This document shows positions 27,433 to 36,638 of a DNA stretch of 64,000 nt, piece by piece. Source of the DNA: Streptomyces griseoviridis (lineage in GTDB: Bacteria; Actinomycetota; Actinomycetes; Streptomycetales; Streptomycetaceae). The notes under the pieces are model-generated. The model searched no databases. It was not told the origin of the DNA and saw nothing but the letters and a program-made list of their open reading frames with translations. The stretch covers positions 4,151,501-4,215,500 of the forward strand of contig NZ_CP029078.1 in the NCBI RefSeq assembly GCF_005222485.1. The letters run 5' to 3'. Each line of letters opens with the position of its first letter. Within the stretch, counting starts at the first letter, position 1. The position numbers were made by a program, and so were the translations under genes.

Positions 27433-28375
27433 CCTGGCCCTTCTTCAGCCAGAGCTGGTCGAGCAGGACGTTGCACTTGTCGCCGTCCTGGCAGGAGAGC
27501 GAGATCGTGTTGGTGCCCTTGGTGAGGGTGGGCCAGGCGAAGGTCTTCGTCCACCCCTTCTCCAGGTCGCCGTCCTTGGCGTGGGCGAAGTTGCCGAGGT
27601 TCAGCTTGCTGCCGAACGGCTTGCCGTTGACGGTGAGCGTCATCGACTGGTCGTCGTCGGCGGTGCTGTAGCGGGCGAAGACCGTGTAGGTCCCGTCCGA
27701 GGGGATGCCGTTGACGGTCCAGGTGACCGAGGCGCCCGCCTGGTTGAGGCCGCTGACGTAGACGCCGCCGTCGGCCGAGGCGCCCTTCACCTCCGACGCC
27801 GTCGAGGCGCCGGAGCCGAGGTTGAGCGCCTTCGCGTCGATCTCGGGCAGCTCGCCCTCCGAGACGCTGCTGCTCGCCGAGGTGCTCGGCTCGGCGCTCT
27901 GCGAGGACTCGGTCTCGGTGGAGCCCGCGTCGTTCGCCTTGTCGTCCTTCGTGTCACCGCCGGCCATCGCGACCGCGATGCCGATGACGACGGCGGCGAC
28001 CACCGCGATCGCGCCGATCAGCAGGCCCTTGGTGTTGGGGCCGCGGCCGCGGCCGCCCGGAGGGCCGTACCCCGGCTGCCGGCCGCCGGCGCCACCGCCG
28101 CCCGGGAGGGTCTCGGGCGCCGAGTAGTGCGCGTTCGGCTGGCCGTAGCTGCCCTGCTGCTGCGGGACCTGCCCGTAGGGGGACGCCGGCGCCTGCGCCT
28201 GCTGCTGGCCGCCGTACTGCCGCTGGCCGACCGCCCTGACCCGGTTCACCGAGTTCGGGTAGCCGTAGCCGCCGCCCGACGGGGGCTGCGCGCCGTTGGC
28301 CTGCCCGTCGGCGTAGAGGTAGCCGAACGGGTCGTCGTCCTCGGGCGTATGGGCGCCGTTGTTGCCGGACGTCAT
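27422..28375 (-). CDS. membrane-anchored CBM35-like carbohydrate-binding protein
   Basis: The 317-residue protein has a Gln/Gly/Pro/Tyr-rich cytoplasmic N-terminus (about residues 1-112), one transmembrane helix (about 116-142, LLIGAIAVVAAVVIGIAVAM), a Ser/Thr/Glu linker, and a C-terminal beta-sandwich (about 185-312). That domain has the CBM35/CBM6-like pattern GVYVSGLNQAGASVTWTVNG, FARYS, LTVNG and the ending GTNTISLSCQDGDKCNVLLDQLWLK. It probably binds an extracellular or cell-wall polysaccharide. No catalytic domain is present. It lies between the nag locus and cdgB. Confidence 0.8.
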   Translation of the reverse strand: MTSGNNGAHTPEDDDPFGYLYADGQANGAQPPSGGGYGYPNSVNRVRAVGQRQYGGQQQAQAPASPYGQVPQQQGSYGQPNAHYSAPETLPGGGGAGGRQPGYGPPGGRGRGPNTKGLLIGAIAVVAAVVIGIAVAMAGGDTKDDKANDAGSTETESSQSAEPSTSASSSVSEGELPEIDAKALNLGSGASTASEVKGASADGGVYVSGLNQAGASVTWTVNGIPSDGTYTVFARYSTADDDQSMTLTVNGKPFGSKLNLGNFAHAKDGDLEKGWTKTFAWPTLTKGTNTISLSCQDGDKCNVLLDQLWLKKGQVKE

Positions 28376-28492
28376 CCCTGGGTACTCCTCAGCAGGTGCG
28401 GGTCGGATGCGAGGGGGTCAGAAGGGCGAGCCTACCCCCACCCGGTGACCCGAACGGGTGACTCAGCTCGCACCGACGCGCTGACCTGCGGA

Positions 28493-30136
28493 TCATCCCG
28501 CCCGCCTGTGTTGTTTGGGACGAGATCGTTTCTCTACGTACATCCGCTCGTCAGCGGACTTCAACACTTCGTCCGCCGTCATTCCGCAGTGCGCCCACCC
28601 GATGCCGAAGCTGGCGCCCACCCGCATCGCCCGGCCGTCCACCCGGACCGGCTGGATGATCTCGTTGCGCAGCCGGACGGCGAGGTCCTGGGCGTCGGCC
28701 CGGCCGAGGCCGTCGGCGAGGACGACGAACTCGTCGCCGCCGAGCCTGGCCACGGTGTCGCCGTCGCGGACGGCGGCCGACAGCCGCCTGGCGACCTCGA
28801 TGAGGACCGCGTCACCGGCGTTGTGCCCGAACCGGTCGTTGATCGACTTGAAGCCGTCGAGGTCGCAGAAGAGGACCGCGAGGCCCTTGGCGCCGTCGTC
28901 GCGGTCGTCCTCGGGGGCGACCGTGTGCTCGTGGTGGTCGTGGCCCTCGTACATCTCGCTGCCCGGCCTGAAGTCGAAGCCGTGGCCGCCCGCGTCGTAG
29001 CCGGGGTGCCCGTAGGCGGCGTCGATGGACTCCACCTCGGCGGCCTGCGCGCTGCGGTTGCAGAGCCGGGCGGCGAGGCGGGCACGCAGCTCGGCGGAGT
29101 TCGGCAGGCCGGTGAGGGAGTCGTGGGAGGCGCGGTGGGCGAGCTGGAGCTCGCGGCGTTTGCGCTCCTCGATGTCCTCGACGTGGGTGAGCAGGAAGCG
29201 GGGGCCGTCGGCGGCGTCCGCGACGACGCTGTTGCGCAGCGAGACCCAGACGTAGGTGCCGTCCCTGCGGCCCAGGCGCAGCTCGGCCCGGCCGCCCTCG
29301 GCCGAGGTGCGCAGCAGGGTGCCGATGTCCTCGGGGTGGACGAGGTCGGAGAAGGCGTAGCGGCGCATCGCGGAGGCGGGGCGGCCCAGGAGGCGGCAGA
29401 GGGCGTCGTTGGTGCGCAGGATGCGGCCGTGCTGGTCGCCGCCCATCTCGGCGATGGCCATGCCGGAGGGGGCGTACTCGAAGGCCTGCCGGAAGCTCTC
29501 CTCGCTGGCGCGCAGGGCCTGCTGCTCGCGTTCGAGGCGGACCAGGGCGCGCTGCATGTTGGCGCGCAGCCGGGCGTTGCTGATCGCTATGGCGGCCTGG
29601 AACGCGTACATCTGGAGCGCTTCGCGTCCCCAGGCGCCTGGCTTGCGGCCGTTGCGCGGGCGGTCGACGGAGAGCACGCCGATCAGTTCGCCGCCGGAGC
29701 CGCTCGTGGTGCGCATGGGGGCGAAGAGGCGGTCGGAGGGGTGCCACTCGTCCTCGAACCGGGGGGCGGGGCCGTCGGTGTACCACTGCGGCACGTCGTC
29801 GTCGTCGAGGACCCAGCCCTCGGTGTGCGGTATGAACACCAGGTCGCCCCAGTGCTCGCCCATGCCGAGACGGCGTTCCCAGGAGGCGCGGGAGCCGACG
29901 CGGCCGGTGATGAGCGCCTCGGCGGCCGGGTTCCCGGCGAACGCGGCGACGACCAGGTCGCCGTCCTGGCGGACCAGGTTGACGCAGGCCAGTTCGTAGC
30001 CGAGGCCGCCCACGACGCCGTCGGCGACGGTCTGGAGCGTGTCGGCCAGGCTGCGGGCCGTGTTCATGTCCGCCATCACCTGGTGCAGTTGCCGCAGGGT
30101 CGCCAGGCGGACGTAAGGCTCCGACTCGGTCTCCAT
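28493..30136 (-). CDS. cdgB: diguanylate cyclase, GAF-PAS-GGDEF
   Basis: The 547-residue cytoplasmic protein has an N-terminal helical segment, a GAF domain (about 30-185), a PAS/PAC region (about 215-330, ending THVEDIEERKRRELQL) and a C-terminal GGDEF domain with intact active site RLGGDEFV, so synthesis of cyclic di-GMP is expected. A His/Asp-rich insert (EMYEGHDHHEHT) interrupts the GGDEF start. Architecture and locus match Streptomyces CdgB, a BldD target affecting development. The ATG at 30136 follows GGAGGG by 6 nt. Confidence 0.9.
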   Translation of the reverse strand: METESEPYVRLATLRQLHQVMADMNTARSLADTLQTVADGVVGGLGYELACVNLVRQDGDLVVAAFAGNPAAEALITGRVGSRASWERRLGMGEHWGDLVFIPHTEGWVLDDDDVPQWYTDGPAPRFEDEWHPSDRLFAPMRTTSGSGGELIGVLSVDRPRNGRKPGAWGREALQMYAFQAAIAISNARLRANMQRALVRLEREQQALRASEESFRQAFEYAPSGMAIAEMGGDQHGRILRTNDALCRLLGRPASAMRRYAFSDLVHPEDIGTLLRTSAEGGRAELRLGRRDGTYVWVSLRNSVVADAADGPRFLLTHVEDIEERKRRELQLAHRASHDSLTGLPNSAELRARLAARLCNRSAQAAEVESIDAAYGHPGYDAGGHGFDFRPGSEMYEGHDHHEHTVAPEDDRDDGAKGLAVLFCDLDGFKSINDRFGHNAGDAVLIEVARRLSAAVRDGDTVARLGGDEFVVLADGLGRADAQDLAVRLRNEIIQPVRVDGRAMRVGASFGIGWAHCGMTADEVLKSADERMYVEKRSRPKQHRRAG

Positions 30137-30232
30137 GGTCGCCCTCCCCCCGAGACCTCGTAGCTCATTCCCCGCCACTGAATCACAGCGCGCTCCGCCC
30201 TCGGTACACAGGGTCAACAATTGATGTCCCTT

Positions 30233-30246
30233 GTGACTCAAGTCAC
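30233..30246. promoter_or_regulatory. BldD-like palindrome upstream of cdgB
   Basis: GTGACT-CA-AGTCAC has perfect 6-bp arms, 97 nt before the cdgB start in an AT-rich patch. It resembles the BldD box (AGTGA...TCACT core). cdgB is an established BldD target in other streptomycetes; binding here is inferred. The remaining 30137-30554 gap holds no gene that I can support. Confidence 0.5.
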
Positions 30247-30554
30247 AGCGAAAGATGAACAGTTGAGAGGAGTTTCGTCGTTTTCTGCATATTCCGCACG
30301 CGCTTACCCACGCATGTTTTCCGCCGGCCGACCGCACGCTTTCGGCCCGCCGAAGCCCTCCGCGGGAGGTCACGACCGTGCGTTTCTGGCCCGGGCCCCC
30401 TCCCGCCCCCGCACGTCCGCCCCTGGTCCTAGGTCCGGACTCGGCCCGGGGCCCGATGCGGCCGTGCAGTGCGGACATTAGCGTTTCCCGGGTGCCCGAC
30501 ACTCCTCCCGCCGCGTTCTCGCCGTCCCTGTCCGCTCCCCCGCATGCTGAGGGG

Positions 30555-31073
30555 GTGAGCAACGACGAGTTCCGCGCCGCCATGTCCCGGCTGACCGCGG
30601 GCGTGGTCCTGGTGACCGCCCGCGAGCAGTCCCTCGACCCCGACGACCCGTCGGCACCGGTCGGCGAGGACGTCGGCATGACGGCGACCGCGTTCCTGTC
30701 GGTCTCGCTCGACCCGCCACTGGTCCTGGTCAGCCTGCGCACCGGCTCCCGGATGGACGACCTCCTCGACGAGCAGCCGCTGTGGGCGGTCTCGGTGCTC
30801 GCGGACAGCCACCGGCACATCGCGGGCCGGTTCGCGATGAAGGGCCGGCTCAGCGACCGCCTCCTCTTCGCCGACCTCCCGCACCGGCGCGGCCCGCTCT
30901 CGGACGCCCCCCTGGTGAACGGCGCCCTCGCCACCCTGGAGTGCCGCACCCACGACCGGGTGAGAGCCGGCGACCACACCCTGGTCATCGGCCGGGTCCT
31001 GACAGCCGAGACCCGCCCGGAGGAGAGCGGCCCACTGGCGTACTTCAAGGGCCGGTACCGGCAGTTGCGGTGA
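30555..31073 (+). CDS. flavin reductase family protein
   Basis: This 172-residue FMN-binding split-barrel protein resembles the reductase partner of two-component flavin monooxygenases: FRAAMSRLTAGVVLVTA at the start, GMTATAFLSVSLDPPLVLVSLR in the flavin-binding strand region, HIAGRFAMKGRLSDRLLF, and TLVIGRVLTAE. It would reduce free flavin with NAD(P)H. No monooxygenase gene adjoins it. The GTG at 30555 lies just after GAGGGG, closer than ideal, and longer forms are possible. Confidence 0.82.
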   Translation: MSNDEFRAAMSRLTAGVVLVTAREQSLDPDDPSAPVGEDVGMTATAFLSVSLDPPLVLVSLRTGSRMDDLLDEQPLWAVSVLADSHRHIAGRFAMKGRLSDRLLFADLPHRRGPLSDAPLVNGALATLECRTHDRVRAGDHTLVIGRVLTAETRPEESGPLAYFKGRYRQLR

Positions 31074-31231
31074 GGGGTGGGGGTTGCGGTGTCCCCGGCG
31101 GCTCGAGGGGCTTCGTCCGCGGGTGCGCTGACGCGCGACACGGATCGTCGATCGCGGGGGCGCTGCCCCGCGGACCACACCGCCCCGCAATCCGGTGGGA
31201 CGGTCCCGCCCGCCGGGCCTACAGTGCGCGC

Positions 31232-31762
31232 ATGACGACCAGTGGACGAGACCGGGGGGCGCCGTCCGGGCCCCGCCTGGAGGAGATCACCCCGGCCACC
31301 CTCGACGCGGCGCTCGCGATCCGGGTGCGGGCCGACCAGGAGCACGCCGTCGAGCCGGTCGCGCACTCCCTCGCCGAGGCGTACGTGCGCCCGGCGGGCG
31401 TCGCGTGGCCCCGCCTGATCATCGACGACGGCCGCCCCGTGGGCTTCCTGATGGCCTTCCTCGACATCGACTGGCGCGGCGACGGCACCCTGTTCCGCTC
31501 CGGCCTGTGGCGGCTCAACATCGACGCGCGGGAACAGGGCAGGGGGTACGGCCGGTTCGCGGTCGCCGCCGTCGCGGACGAACTGCGCCGACGCGGCACG
31601 GACGAGATGTACGTGACCTGGCACCCGGGTCCCGAAGGCCCCGAGGGCTTCTACCGCGCCCTGGGCTTCGACCGCACGGACGAGACCAGCGGCGGCCAGC
31701 CGGTGGGAGTCCTGGACCTGACTCGAACCCCGGCGCCGACCTCGGCCTCCGCCGCCCGCTAA
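31232..31762 (+). CDS. GNAT family N-acetyltransferase
   Basis: The 176-residue GNAT protein has the central strand PVGFLMAFLDIDW, WRLNIDAREQGRGYGRFAVAAVADELRRRG as the acetyl-CoA pyrophosphate loop (Q/RxxGxG/A form), and EGFYRALGFDRT at the end. The acyl acceptor is unknown; the pattern is near the spermidine/diamine acetyltransferase group. The ATG at 31232 was chosen because the domain begins soon after. Its stop overlaps the stop of the convergent gene by 4 bp. Confidence 0.85.
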   Translation: MTTSGRDRGAPSGPRLEEITPATLDAALAIRVRADQEHAVEPVAHSLAEAYVRPAGVAWPRLIIDDGRPVGFLMAFLDIDWRGDGTLFRSGLWRLNIDAREQGRGYGRFAVAAVADELRRRGTDEMYVTWHPGPEGPEGFYRALGFDRTDETSGGQPVGVLDLTRTPAPTSASAAR

Positions 31763-32187
31763 CCCCAGTCGCGTCCTGAGCGGCCCCGTTTGGTGTCCGA
31801 GCGCTGTTTCTTCTGGCGGAGGCGGCGTTCGTTGATGCCGCGGGGGATGCGGGTGGCGCGGCGGGGCTTGGGCGGTGGGGCGGTGGCCTCGGCGAGCAGG
31901 GCCGCGAGGCGGACGAGGGCGGCTTCGCGATTGCGCCATTGCGAACGGTGTTCCGAGGAACGGACGACCACGACACCGTCGACCAGCCGCCCGGCGAGGT
32001 GCGCCAGCGCGCGCTGCTTCCAGACGTCGGGGAGCGCCTCGGTGGCCGCGAGGTCGAAACGCAGCTCGGCCTTCGAGTCACTGGTGTTGACGTGCTGGCC
32101 ACCCGGCCCCGACGACCGCGAGAAACTCCACGTCAGCTCGGCCTCGGGGAGCGAGACGGAGCCGCGGATGACATAGGGACCGGACAT
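31759..32187 (-). CDS. arfB: ArfB/YaeJ-like peptidyl-tRNA hydrolase (ribosome rescue)
   Basis: The 142-residue protein has a class I release-factor catalytic domain with the GGQ motif in [21 protein letters not shown] and a basic C-terminal tail ([17 protein letters not shown]) like the one ArfB inserts into the mRNA channel of stalled ribosomes. No codon-recognition domains are present. It frees nascent chains from non-stop complexes. The ATG at 32187 gives [18 protein letters not shown]; an upstream in-frame ATG is less likely. Confidence 0.9.
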   Translation of the reverse strand: MSGPYVIRGSVSLPEAELTWSFSRSSGPGGQHVNTSDSKAELRFDLAATEALPDVWKQRALAHLAGRLVDGVVVVRSSEHRSQWRNREAALVRLAALLAEATAPPPKPRRATRIPRGINERRLRQKKQRSDTKRGRSGRDWG

Positions 32188-32357
32188 GCCTCCATGGTCG
32201 CCGGTTTGACGGGCTCCCGTCACTCGAATTTGGCCGGGTAAAAAAGGTAAAGGGATGCGGAACCTCCGAGACCCCTCTCGACGTTCATGGGGGTGACGGT
32301 AGCTTCGTCCCCAGTACGAAGCCGTACGTATGTAACGAGGGAAGGGACTCCCGAACC

Positions 32358-32933
32358 ATGGCTGTAAGCCTGTCCAAGGGTGGCAACGTCTCGCTGACCA
32401 AGGAGGCCCCGGGCCTGACCGCCGTCACCGTGGGACTCGGCTGGGACGTCCGCACCACCACCGGCACGGACTTCGACCTCGACGCGTCCGCGATCGCGGT
32501 CAACACGCAGGGCAAGGTCTACTCGGACGGTCACTTCGTCTTCTTCAACAACAAGCAGACCCCGGACAGCACGATCGTCCACACCGGTGACAACCGCACG
32601 GGTGAGGGCGACGGCGACGACGAGGCGATCAACGTCAACCTGGCGGGCCTCCCCGCCGACATCGACAAGATCGTCTTCCCGGTCTCGATCTACGACGCGG
32701 AGAACCGCTCGCAGAACTTCGGCCAGGTCCGCAACGCCTACATCCGCATCGTCAACCAGGCCGGCGGCGCGGAGATCGCCCGCTACGACCTCTCCGAGGA
32801 CGCGGCCACCGAGACGGCGATGGTCTTCGGCGAGCTGTACCGCAACGGCGCGGAGTGGAAGTTCCGCGCCGTGGGCCAGGGCTACGCCTCGGGCCTGGTG
32901 GGCATCGCGCAGGACTTCGGGGTGAACGTCTGA
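32358..32933 (+). CDS. terD: TerD family calcium-binding stress protein
   Basis: The 191-residue TerD protein starts [20 protein letters not shown] and has the calcium-site motifs [11 protein letters not shown] and [19 protein letters not shown], plus [11 protein letters not shown]. TerD proteins belong to tellurite/stress-response systems and bind calcium; Streptomyces carry many and some affect differentiation. It stands alone here with no other ter genes. A strong hairpin terminator follows. An inverted repeat CTTCGT/ACGAAG lies about 50 nt upstream. Confidence 0.95.
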   Translation: MAVSLSKGGNVSLTKEAPGLTAVTVGLGWDVRTTTGTDFDLDASAIAVNTQGKVYSDGHFVFFNNKQTPDSTIVHTGDNRTGEGDGDDEAINVNLAGLPADIDKIVFPVSIYDAENRSQNFGQVRNAYIRIVNQAGGAEIARYDLSEDAATETAMVFGELYRNGAEWKFRAVGQGYASGLVGIAQDFGVNV

Positions 32934-32955
32934 CGCACCCGACGAACTGAGGAAA

Positions 32956-32979
32956 CCCCCGGCCGGCAACGGCCGGGGG
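32956..32979 (+). terminator. terD terminator
   Basis: CCCCCGGCCG-GCAA-CGGCCGGGGG is a perfect 10-bp stem with a tetraloop, 23 nt after the terD stop. Confidence 0.87.
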
Positions 32980-33013
32980 CCTCCGCGCTCCGCTCCGCGC
33001 CGCGCCGGGCAGT

Positions 33014-34186
33014 TCACCCCAGGCGGTGCTGCCACCGGAGCGCCGGGTGGCCTTCGATCTGGTAGGTGTGCGCCTCCCTCGTGATCCGGAGCCGCACGGT
33101 GTCGATGCCGGGCCGTCGGGCGTCCTGCCAAGCGCTCAGTGCCTGCTCGACGGCGTCCCACAGGGCCAGCGGGCCGCCTTGGCGCACCGTCCAACTGCCG
33201 CCGCCCTTCTCCGTGAACGACGCGAACGACTCGCGGTCCGCATCGACGAGGTTCAGGAGCCGCCCGCCCTCGGCGGAAGTGGCCCGGATCAAGCGCGCCC
33301 CGGGTGCGGCGAGTTGCGCGAGGAAAGCCGGCATCCACTCCTCCAGCAGGAGAGGCGAAAGCGAGGTCTCGCGCTCGCTGTCGGCGTAGGCGGTGCGTGC
33401 GGACAGGTCGCCGGTGAAGGGCAGGTCCGCCTGCGACCTGGCCTGCATGAACGAGGAGGGGCCGATGATGCCGCCCTCGGCCGTGCCGTCGTCGGCGACC
33501 GTCACCTTGGCGAGTCCGGTGCCGTAGTTCCAGGTTCCGCCCACCGTGGCCAGCACGATCCCGCCCGGTGCGGTCTGGCGGACCCAGGCGTAGGGGATGC
33601 GGCGGACCGCGCAGGTGGCGATGACCCGGTCGTAGGGGGCGCGGCGTGGATGGCCGAGGAGCCCGTCCCCCGTGACGGTCCATGTCGAGTACCCGGCGGC
33701 CTCCAGAGCGGCGTCCGCCCTCGCGGCGACCGCCGGGTCCACCTCGACGGTGGTGATGTTGTCCTCGCCCAGGCGGTGGCACATGAGGGCCGAGGAGTAC
33801 CCGCTCCCCGTCCCGATCTCCAGCACCCGATGCCCGTCGGCCGCCTCCAGCTTCTCGATCATGTCGACGACGGTGACCGGGGTGGTGGACGACGACGTGG
33901 GCGAACCGTCGACGGGCCCACCGACCCGGTCGGCGGTGAGACGCCCGTCGAGCTGGGTGGTCAAGGACTCGTCGAGGTAGGCGATCCGGGTCCACTCGGC
34001 CGACGCGGTTCCCGTCTCCGGCACCGGCCGCCACCGGCCGTCGCCCGCGGGCAGGAACACGCCGGGACTCAGGAACAGCTCGCGCGGCACGGCCTCCACG
34101 GCGGCCCGCCACCGGGGGCTGACCAGAACACCGGCCCGGACCAGCCGGTCGGCGAGAGCGCGCCGTTGCGGGGTGGTGTCGGTCAT
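33014..34186 (-). CDS. graspetide-associated PIMT-type methyltransferase
   Basis: The 390-residue protein resembles protein-L-isoaspartate O-methyltransferase. The N-terminal ADRLVRAGVLVSPRWRAAVEAVPRELFL leads to a SAM site, VLEIGTGSGYSSALMCHRLG, with VTGDGLLG and DRVIATCAVRRIPYAWVRQTAPGG downstream. A C-terminal extension of about 150 residues is absent from housekeeping enzymes. It overlaps the ATP-grasp gene by 4 bp. In known graspetide clusters such methyltransferases methylate an Asp of the modified precursor, leading to aspartimide or isoaspartate. A similar role on the 35.4 kb precursor is inferred. Confidence 0.88.
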   Translation of the reverse strand: MTDTTPQRRALADRLVRAGVLVSPRWRAAVEAVPRELFLSPGVFLPAGDGRWRPVPETGTASAEWTRIAYLDESLTTQLDGRLTADRVGGPVDGSPTSSSTTPVTVVDMIEKLEAADGHRVLEIGTGSGYSSALMCHRLGEDNITTVEVDPAVAARADAALEAAGYSTWTVTGDGLLGHPRRAPYDRVIATCAVRRIPYAWVRQTAPGGIVLATVGGTWNYGTGLAKVTVADDGTAEGGIIGPSSFMQARSQADLPFTGDLSARTAYADSERETSLSPLLLEEWMPAFLAQLAAPGARLIRATSAEGGRLLNLVDADRESFASFTEKGGGSWTVRQGGPLALWDAVEQALSAWQDARRPGIDTVRLRITREAHTYQIEGHPALRWQHRLG

Positions 34187-35142
34187 GACAGGGCTCCTTG
34201 CGTCAGCAGTTCGGCGAAGGCGGCGGACATCGGAAGGCCGGTCGGCTCCTGGAGCCATCCCCACTGACCGTTCGGGTTCAGTTCCAACCACCACGGACAG
34301 CCCTCCCTGTCCACGGCGAGATCGAAGCTTCCCGAGACCAGCCCGAAGTGGTCCAGGTGGGCGAGGAGAGCCCGCTCCACCGGACCGGGCAGCTCGACCG
34401 CCCGGTAGGAGAGGGCCGAGTAGTCCCTGCGCCAGTCCAGGATCCCGGACTCGATCCGTACCGCGAAGACCTGTCGGCCCACCACCAGCACCCGGAGGTC
34501 CGCGACCTTGTCGACGACGGCCTGGAACAAGTGCGGTACCACGCGCACCCGTTCGTCGATCTCGGCTGCGGTGACCGGGTCGGCCCAGCCCGTAACGGGG
34601 ACGCCGTCGCGCCGGTAGGGCGTCCAGCGCAGCGTCTTGTAGATCACCTGGTCGTGGGCGGCGGCGAAGCACCGTGCCTCGGCCGGATCGTTCGTCACCA
34701 GGGTGGGAGGTACGGCGAGTCCGAGGCGCCGCGCGACGGCGAGCTGGGCGGGCTTGTAGTCCGCCTCGGCGTTCCTGAGCGGGTGGTTGACCCAGAGCGG
34801 CCCGGACAGGGCGTGCAGAGTGCCGCCCAGCCCGTAGCGGACCTGCGCCGCCGCGAAGCGAGCGTCGTCCTCGCCGAGGCCGTCGAACGCGGGCCATACC
34901 GGGCGCCGCCAGTACACCGATCTGACTTCGGTCAGGTCGACAGCTCTCGAGGGCGTACGGAGTTCTCCGGTCACGGGAGCCGCACAGCCGCCGAAGCGGG
35001 CGGACAGTGTCAGATCCATGCCGATGTCCGCGGGGTCGAACCTGACCACCGGGGTGCCGCGACGGTTCAGCTCAGTGATCACCATGTCGGCGGTGGGGTC
35101 GTCCGCCTCGGTGGCCACGAGCACCGCGCTGTTCTCACACAC
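34183..35142 (-). CDS. tgmB: ATP-grasp ribosomal peptide maturase (graspetide synthetase)
   Basis: The 319-residue ATP-grasp ligase of the MvdD/TgmB type has a pre-ATP-grasp domain (TPVVRFDPADIGMDL; SVYWRRPVWP), NHPLRNAEADYKPAQLAVARRLGL, the nucleotide-binding VIYKTLR, and the C-terminal metal/ATP motif LELNPNGQWGWLQEPTGLP. It should form side-chain ester or amide links between Ser/Thr/Lys and Asp/Glu of the precursor, using ATP. The GTG start lies 3 nt after the precursor stop, so the genes are coupled. Cyclisation pattern cannot be read from sequence. Confidence 0.93.
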   Translation of the reverse strand: MCENSAVLVATEADDPTADMVITELNRRGTPVVRFDPADIGMDLTLSARFGGCAAPVTGELRTPSRAVDLTEVRSVYWRRPVWPAFDGLGEDDARFAAAQVRYGLGGTLHALSGPLWVNHPLRNAEADYKPAQLAVARRLGLAVPPTLVTNDPAEARCFAAAHDQVIYKTLRWTPYRRDGVPVTGWADPVTAAEIDERVRVVPHLFQAVVDKVADLRVLVVGRQVFAVRIESGILDWRRDYSALSYRAVELPGPVERALLAHLDHFGLVSGSFDLAVDREGCPWWLELNPNGQWGWLQEPTGLPMSAAFAELLTQGALS

Positions 35143-35145
35143 CGG

Positions 35146-35400
35146 TCAGTCCTGTTCCGAGTCCTGGTCGTGCCCCTCGTCGGGTGCGGAGTCGGAGTTC
35201 GTGGTCGTCTTGGTCTCGGTGCCCTTACCGGTGCCGTGTCTACCCATCTCCACCGGGCGGCCGCCGCGATCCAGATAGCGGCCGAGCTGTGTGTCGGGGT
35301 CGACCGTGACGGAGGCGTGGGGACGGTGGGCGACGCTCGGGTAGGGGGCGAGCCGCCCGACTCCCAAGGGGCGTGCGTCGCTCGTGACGGTGGTGGACAT
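35146..35400 (-). CDS. tgmA: ATP-grasp-modified RiPP (graspetide) precursor
   Basis: The 84-residue precursor belongs to the TIGR04186-like group of ATP-grasp targets. The leader (1-about 60) has PLGVGRLAPYPSV and the conserved DPDTQLGRYLDRGG, EMGRHGTGKGT. The core is about the last 24 residues: the Thr cluster TETKTTT supplies hydroxyl acceptors and the acidic run SDSAPDEGHDQDSEQD supplies carboxyl donors. GAGGAGG gives a very strong ribosome-binding site. Ring topology and the cleavage site are unknown. The methyltransferase in the operon suggests one Asp is further modified. Confidence 0.9.
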   Translation of the reverse strand: MSTTVTSDARPLGVGRLAPYPSVAHRPHASVTVDPDTQLGRYLDRGGRPVEMGRHGTGKGTETKTTTNSDSAPDEGHDQDSEQD

Positions 35401-35517
35401 CGTGCTTCCTCCTCGACGACGGCGGATCTCGTGAAGCCGAAGCTACGGCCGTCGGGGATGGACTAGGACTGACTGCGAGTACGAGTTGCGGCAGCCTGAG
35501 AACGCGCGGGGGGCGGC

Positions 35518-36618
35518 ATGGCCAGGATCACGGACGCACGCGGGCAGGCTCCCGGCTGCACGATCGTGGGCTTCGTCCTGCGCGCCGCCCGCGAGAGCAC
35601 GCGGCACACCCAGGCGTCCATGGCGGAGGCTCTCGGCATCGATCTCACCACCTGGCAGGGGTGGGAGACGGGACGGAGGCCGCTCGCCCATGTGAAGGTC
35701 GGCACGCTGGCCGACCTGCGGCACCGATTACTCGCCATGGACGCCGACCCTCACGTCCTGCGTCTTCTCGATCCGGCCCTGGACGCGGACCGCGTCATCT
35801 CTTCGACGATCCGCCCCGGGGCCGTCGCCCGGCACCCGCTCGCCGATTGGGTGCACACCCGTGACACCGCCGACATGATCGCGTGGGCGTTGGACGGAAC
35901 GGTCCCGCCCGGCCTCGCGCACCGCTCGCCGCCGAGACGCCGGGGCCCCGCCGCACCGGCCCCGCTGCTGCCCGTACCCGACCGCGGCGCGTTCTTCTCC
36001 CGGCTCCGTGAGATGGCGGACTCGGCCGTGCGCACCGGAGAGGGCGGACTGCTCCTTCACCGCCAGGCGCTCTACCTGTGCTCGTACGAACGGACCCCGG
36101 AGGCGATCGCGTGGACGGGCCACGCGCTGCACGTCCGTCGTGACCTCATCACCGTGCGCGGCTGGTCACCTCACTGGGCGACAGCGCGATCGACGGCCGT
36201 CGCGCTCTCCCGCCTCGGCGACACACAGCCCCTGGTGGACTTCATCGACCGGGCGATGGCGGGCGACGACGACGCCGAGGCGGCCAACCTCACCTACTGG
36301 GCCCACTGGCTCGGAGCGAGCCGTGAACCCCAGGCGAACGACGCATTCATGCGGCGCAGGCCGACGAGCTGGGAACCGGTGTGCCTTCTGCGGGGGTTCA
36401 GCGCCGGCCTGCGTCAGGCTCCGGCCTACGTCGACCTGTACGCCCACTCGCTCTGGGCCCTGCTCACGTCGCACCGCTGGCTGCCCCTGGCCGATTCCGC
36501 GCTGACGGACGAACTGCGGTCGCACATCGTCCACTTGCTCGACCACGACACGGTCTCCCCCCGGTCGAGGCGGGAACTCACCGCACTGCACTACCTTCTA
36601 CGCGAGACCCGCGCATGA
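35518..36618 (+). CDS. XRE-type helix-turn-helix regulator
   Basis: The 366-residue protein has an N-terminal XRE HTH (about 17-75, GFVLRAARESTRHTQASMAEALGIDLTTWQGWETGRR) and a long C-terminal helical region, possibly TPR-like (residues 160-360). It is transcribed away from the graspetide operon from a shared 117-bp region, so control of tgmA-tgmB is likely. The overlap ATGA at its 3' end, or the GGAGG 8 nt after the stop, links it to the HD gene. The ligand is unknown. Confidence 0.82.
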   Translation: MARITDARGQAPGCTIVGFVLRAARESTRHTQASMAEALGIDLTTWQGWETGRRPLAHVKVGTLADLRHRLLAMDADPHVLRLLDPALDADRVISSTIRPGAVARHPLADWVHTRDTADMIAWALDGTVPPGLAHRSPPRRRGPAAPAPLLPVPDRGAFFSRLREMADSAVRTGEGGLLLHRQALYLCSYERTPEAIAWTGHALHVRRDLITVRGWSPHWATARSTAVALSRLGDTQPLVDFIDRAMAGDDDAEAANLTYWAHWLGASREPQANDAFMRRRPTSWEPVCLLRGFSAGLRQAPAYVDLYAHSLWALLTSHRWLPLADSALTDELRSHIVHLLDHDTVSPRSRRELTALHYLLRETRA

Positions 36619-36638
36619 CACATCGGAGGACGCGACGC

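Noticed and set aside
30255..30281. TGAAC-N18-CGTT upstream of the flavin reductase and cdgB region
   Set aside because: It resembles the ECF-type promoters but has 18 nt between boxes, and the orientation and distance fit no gene start.
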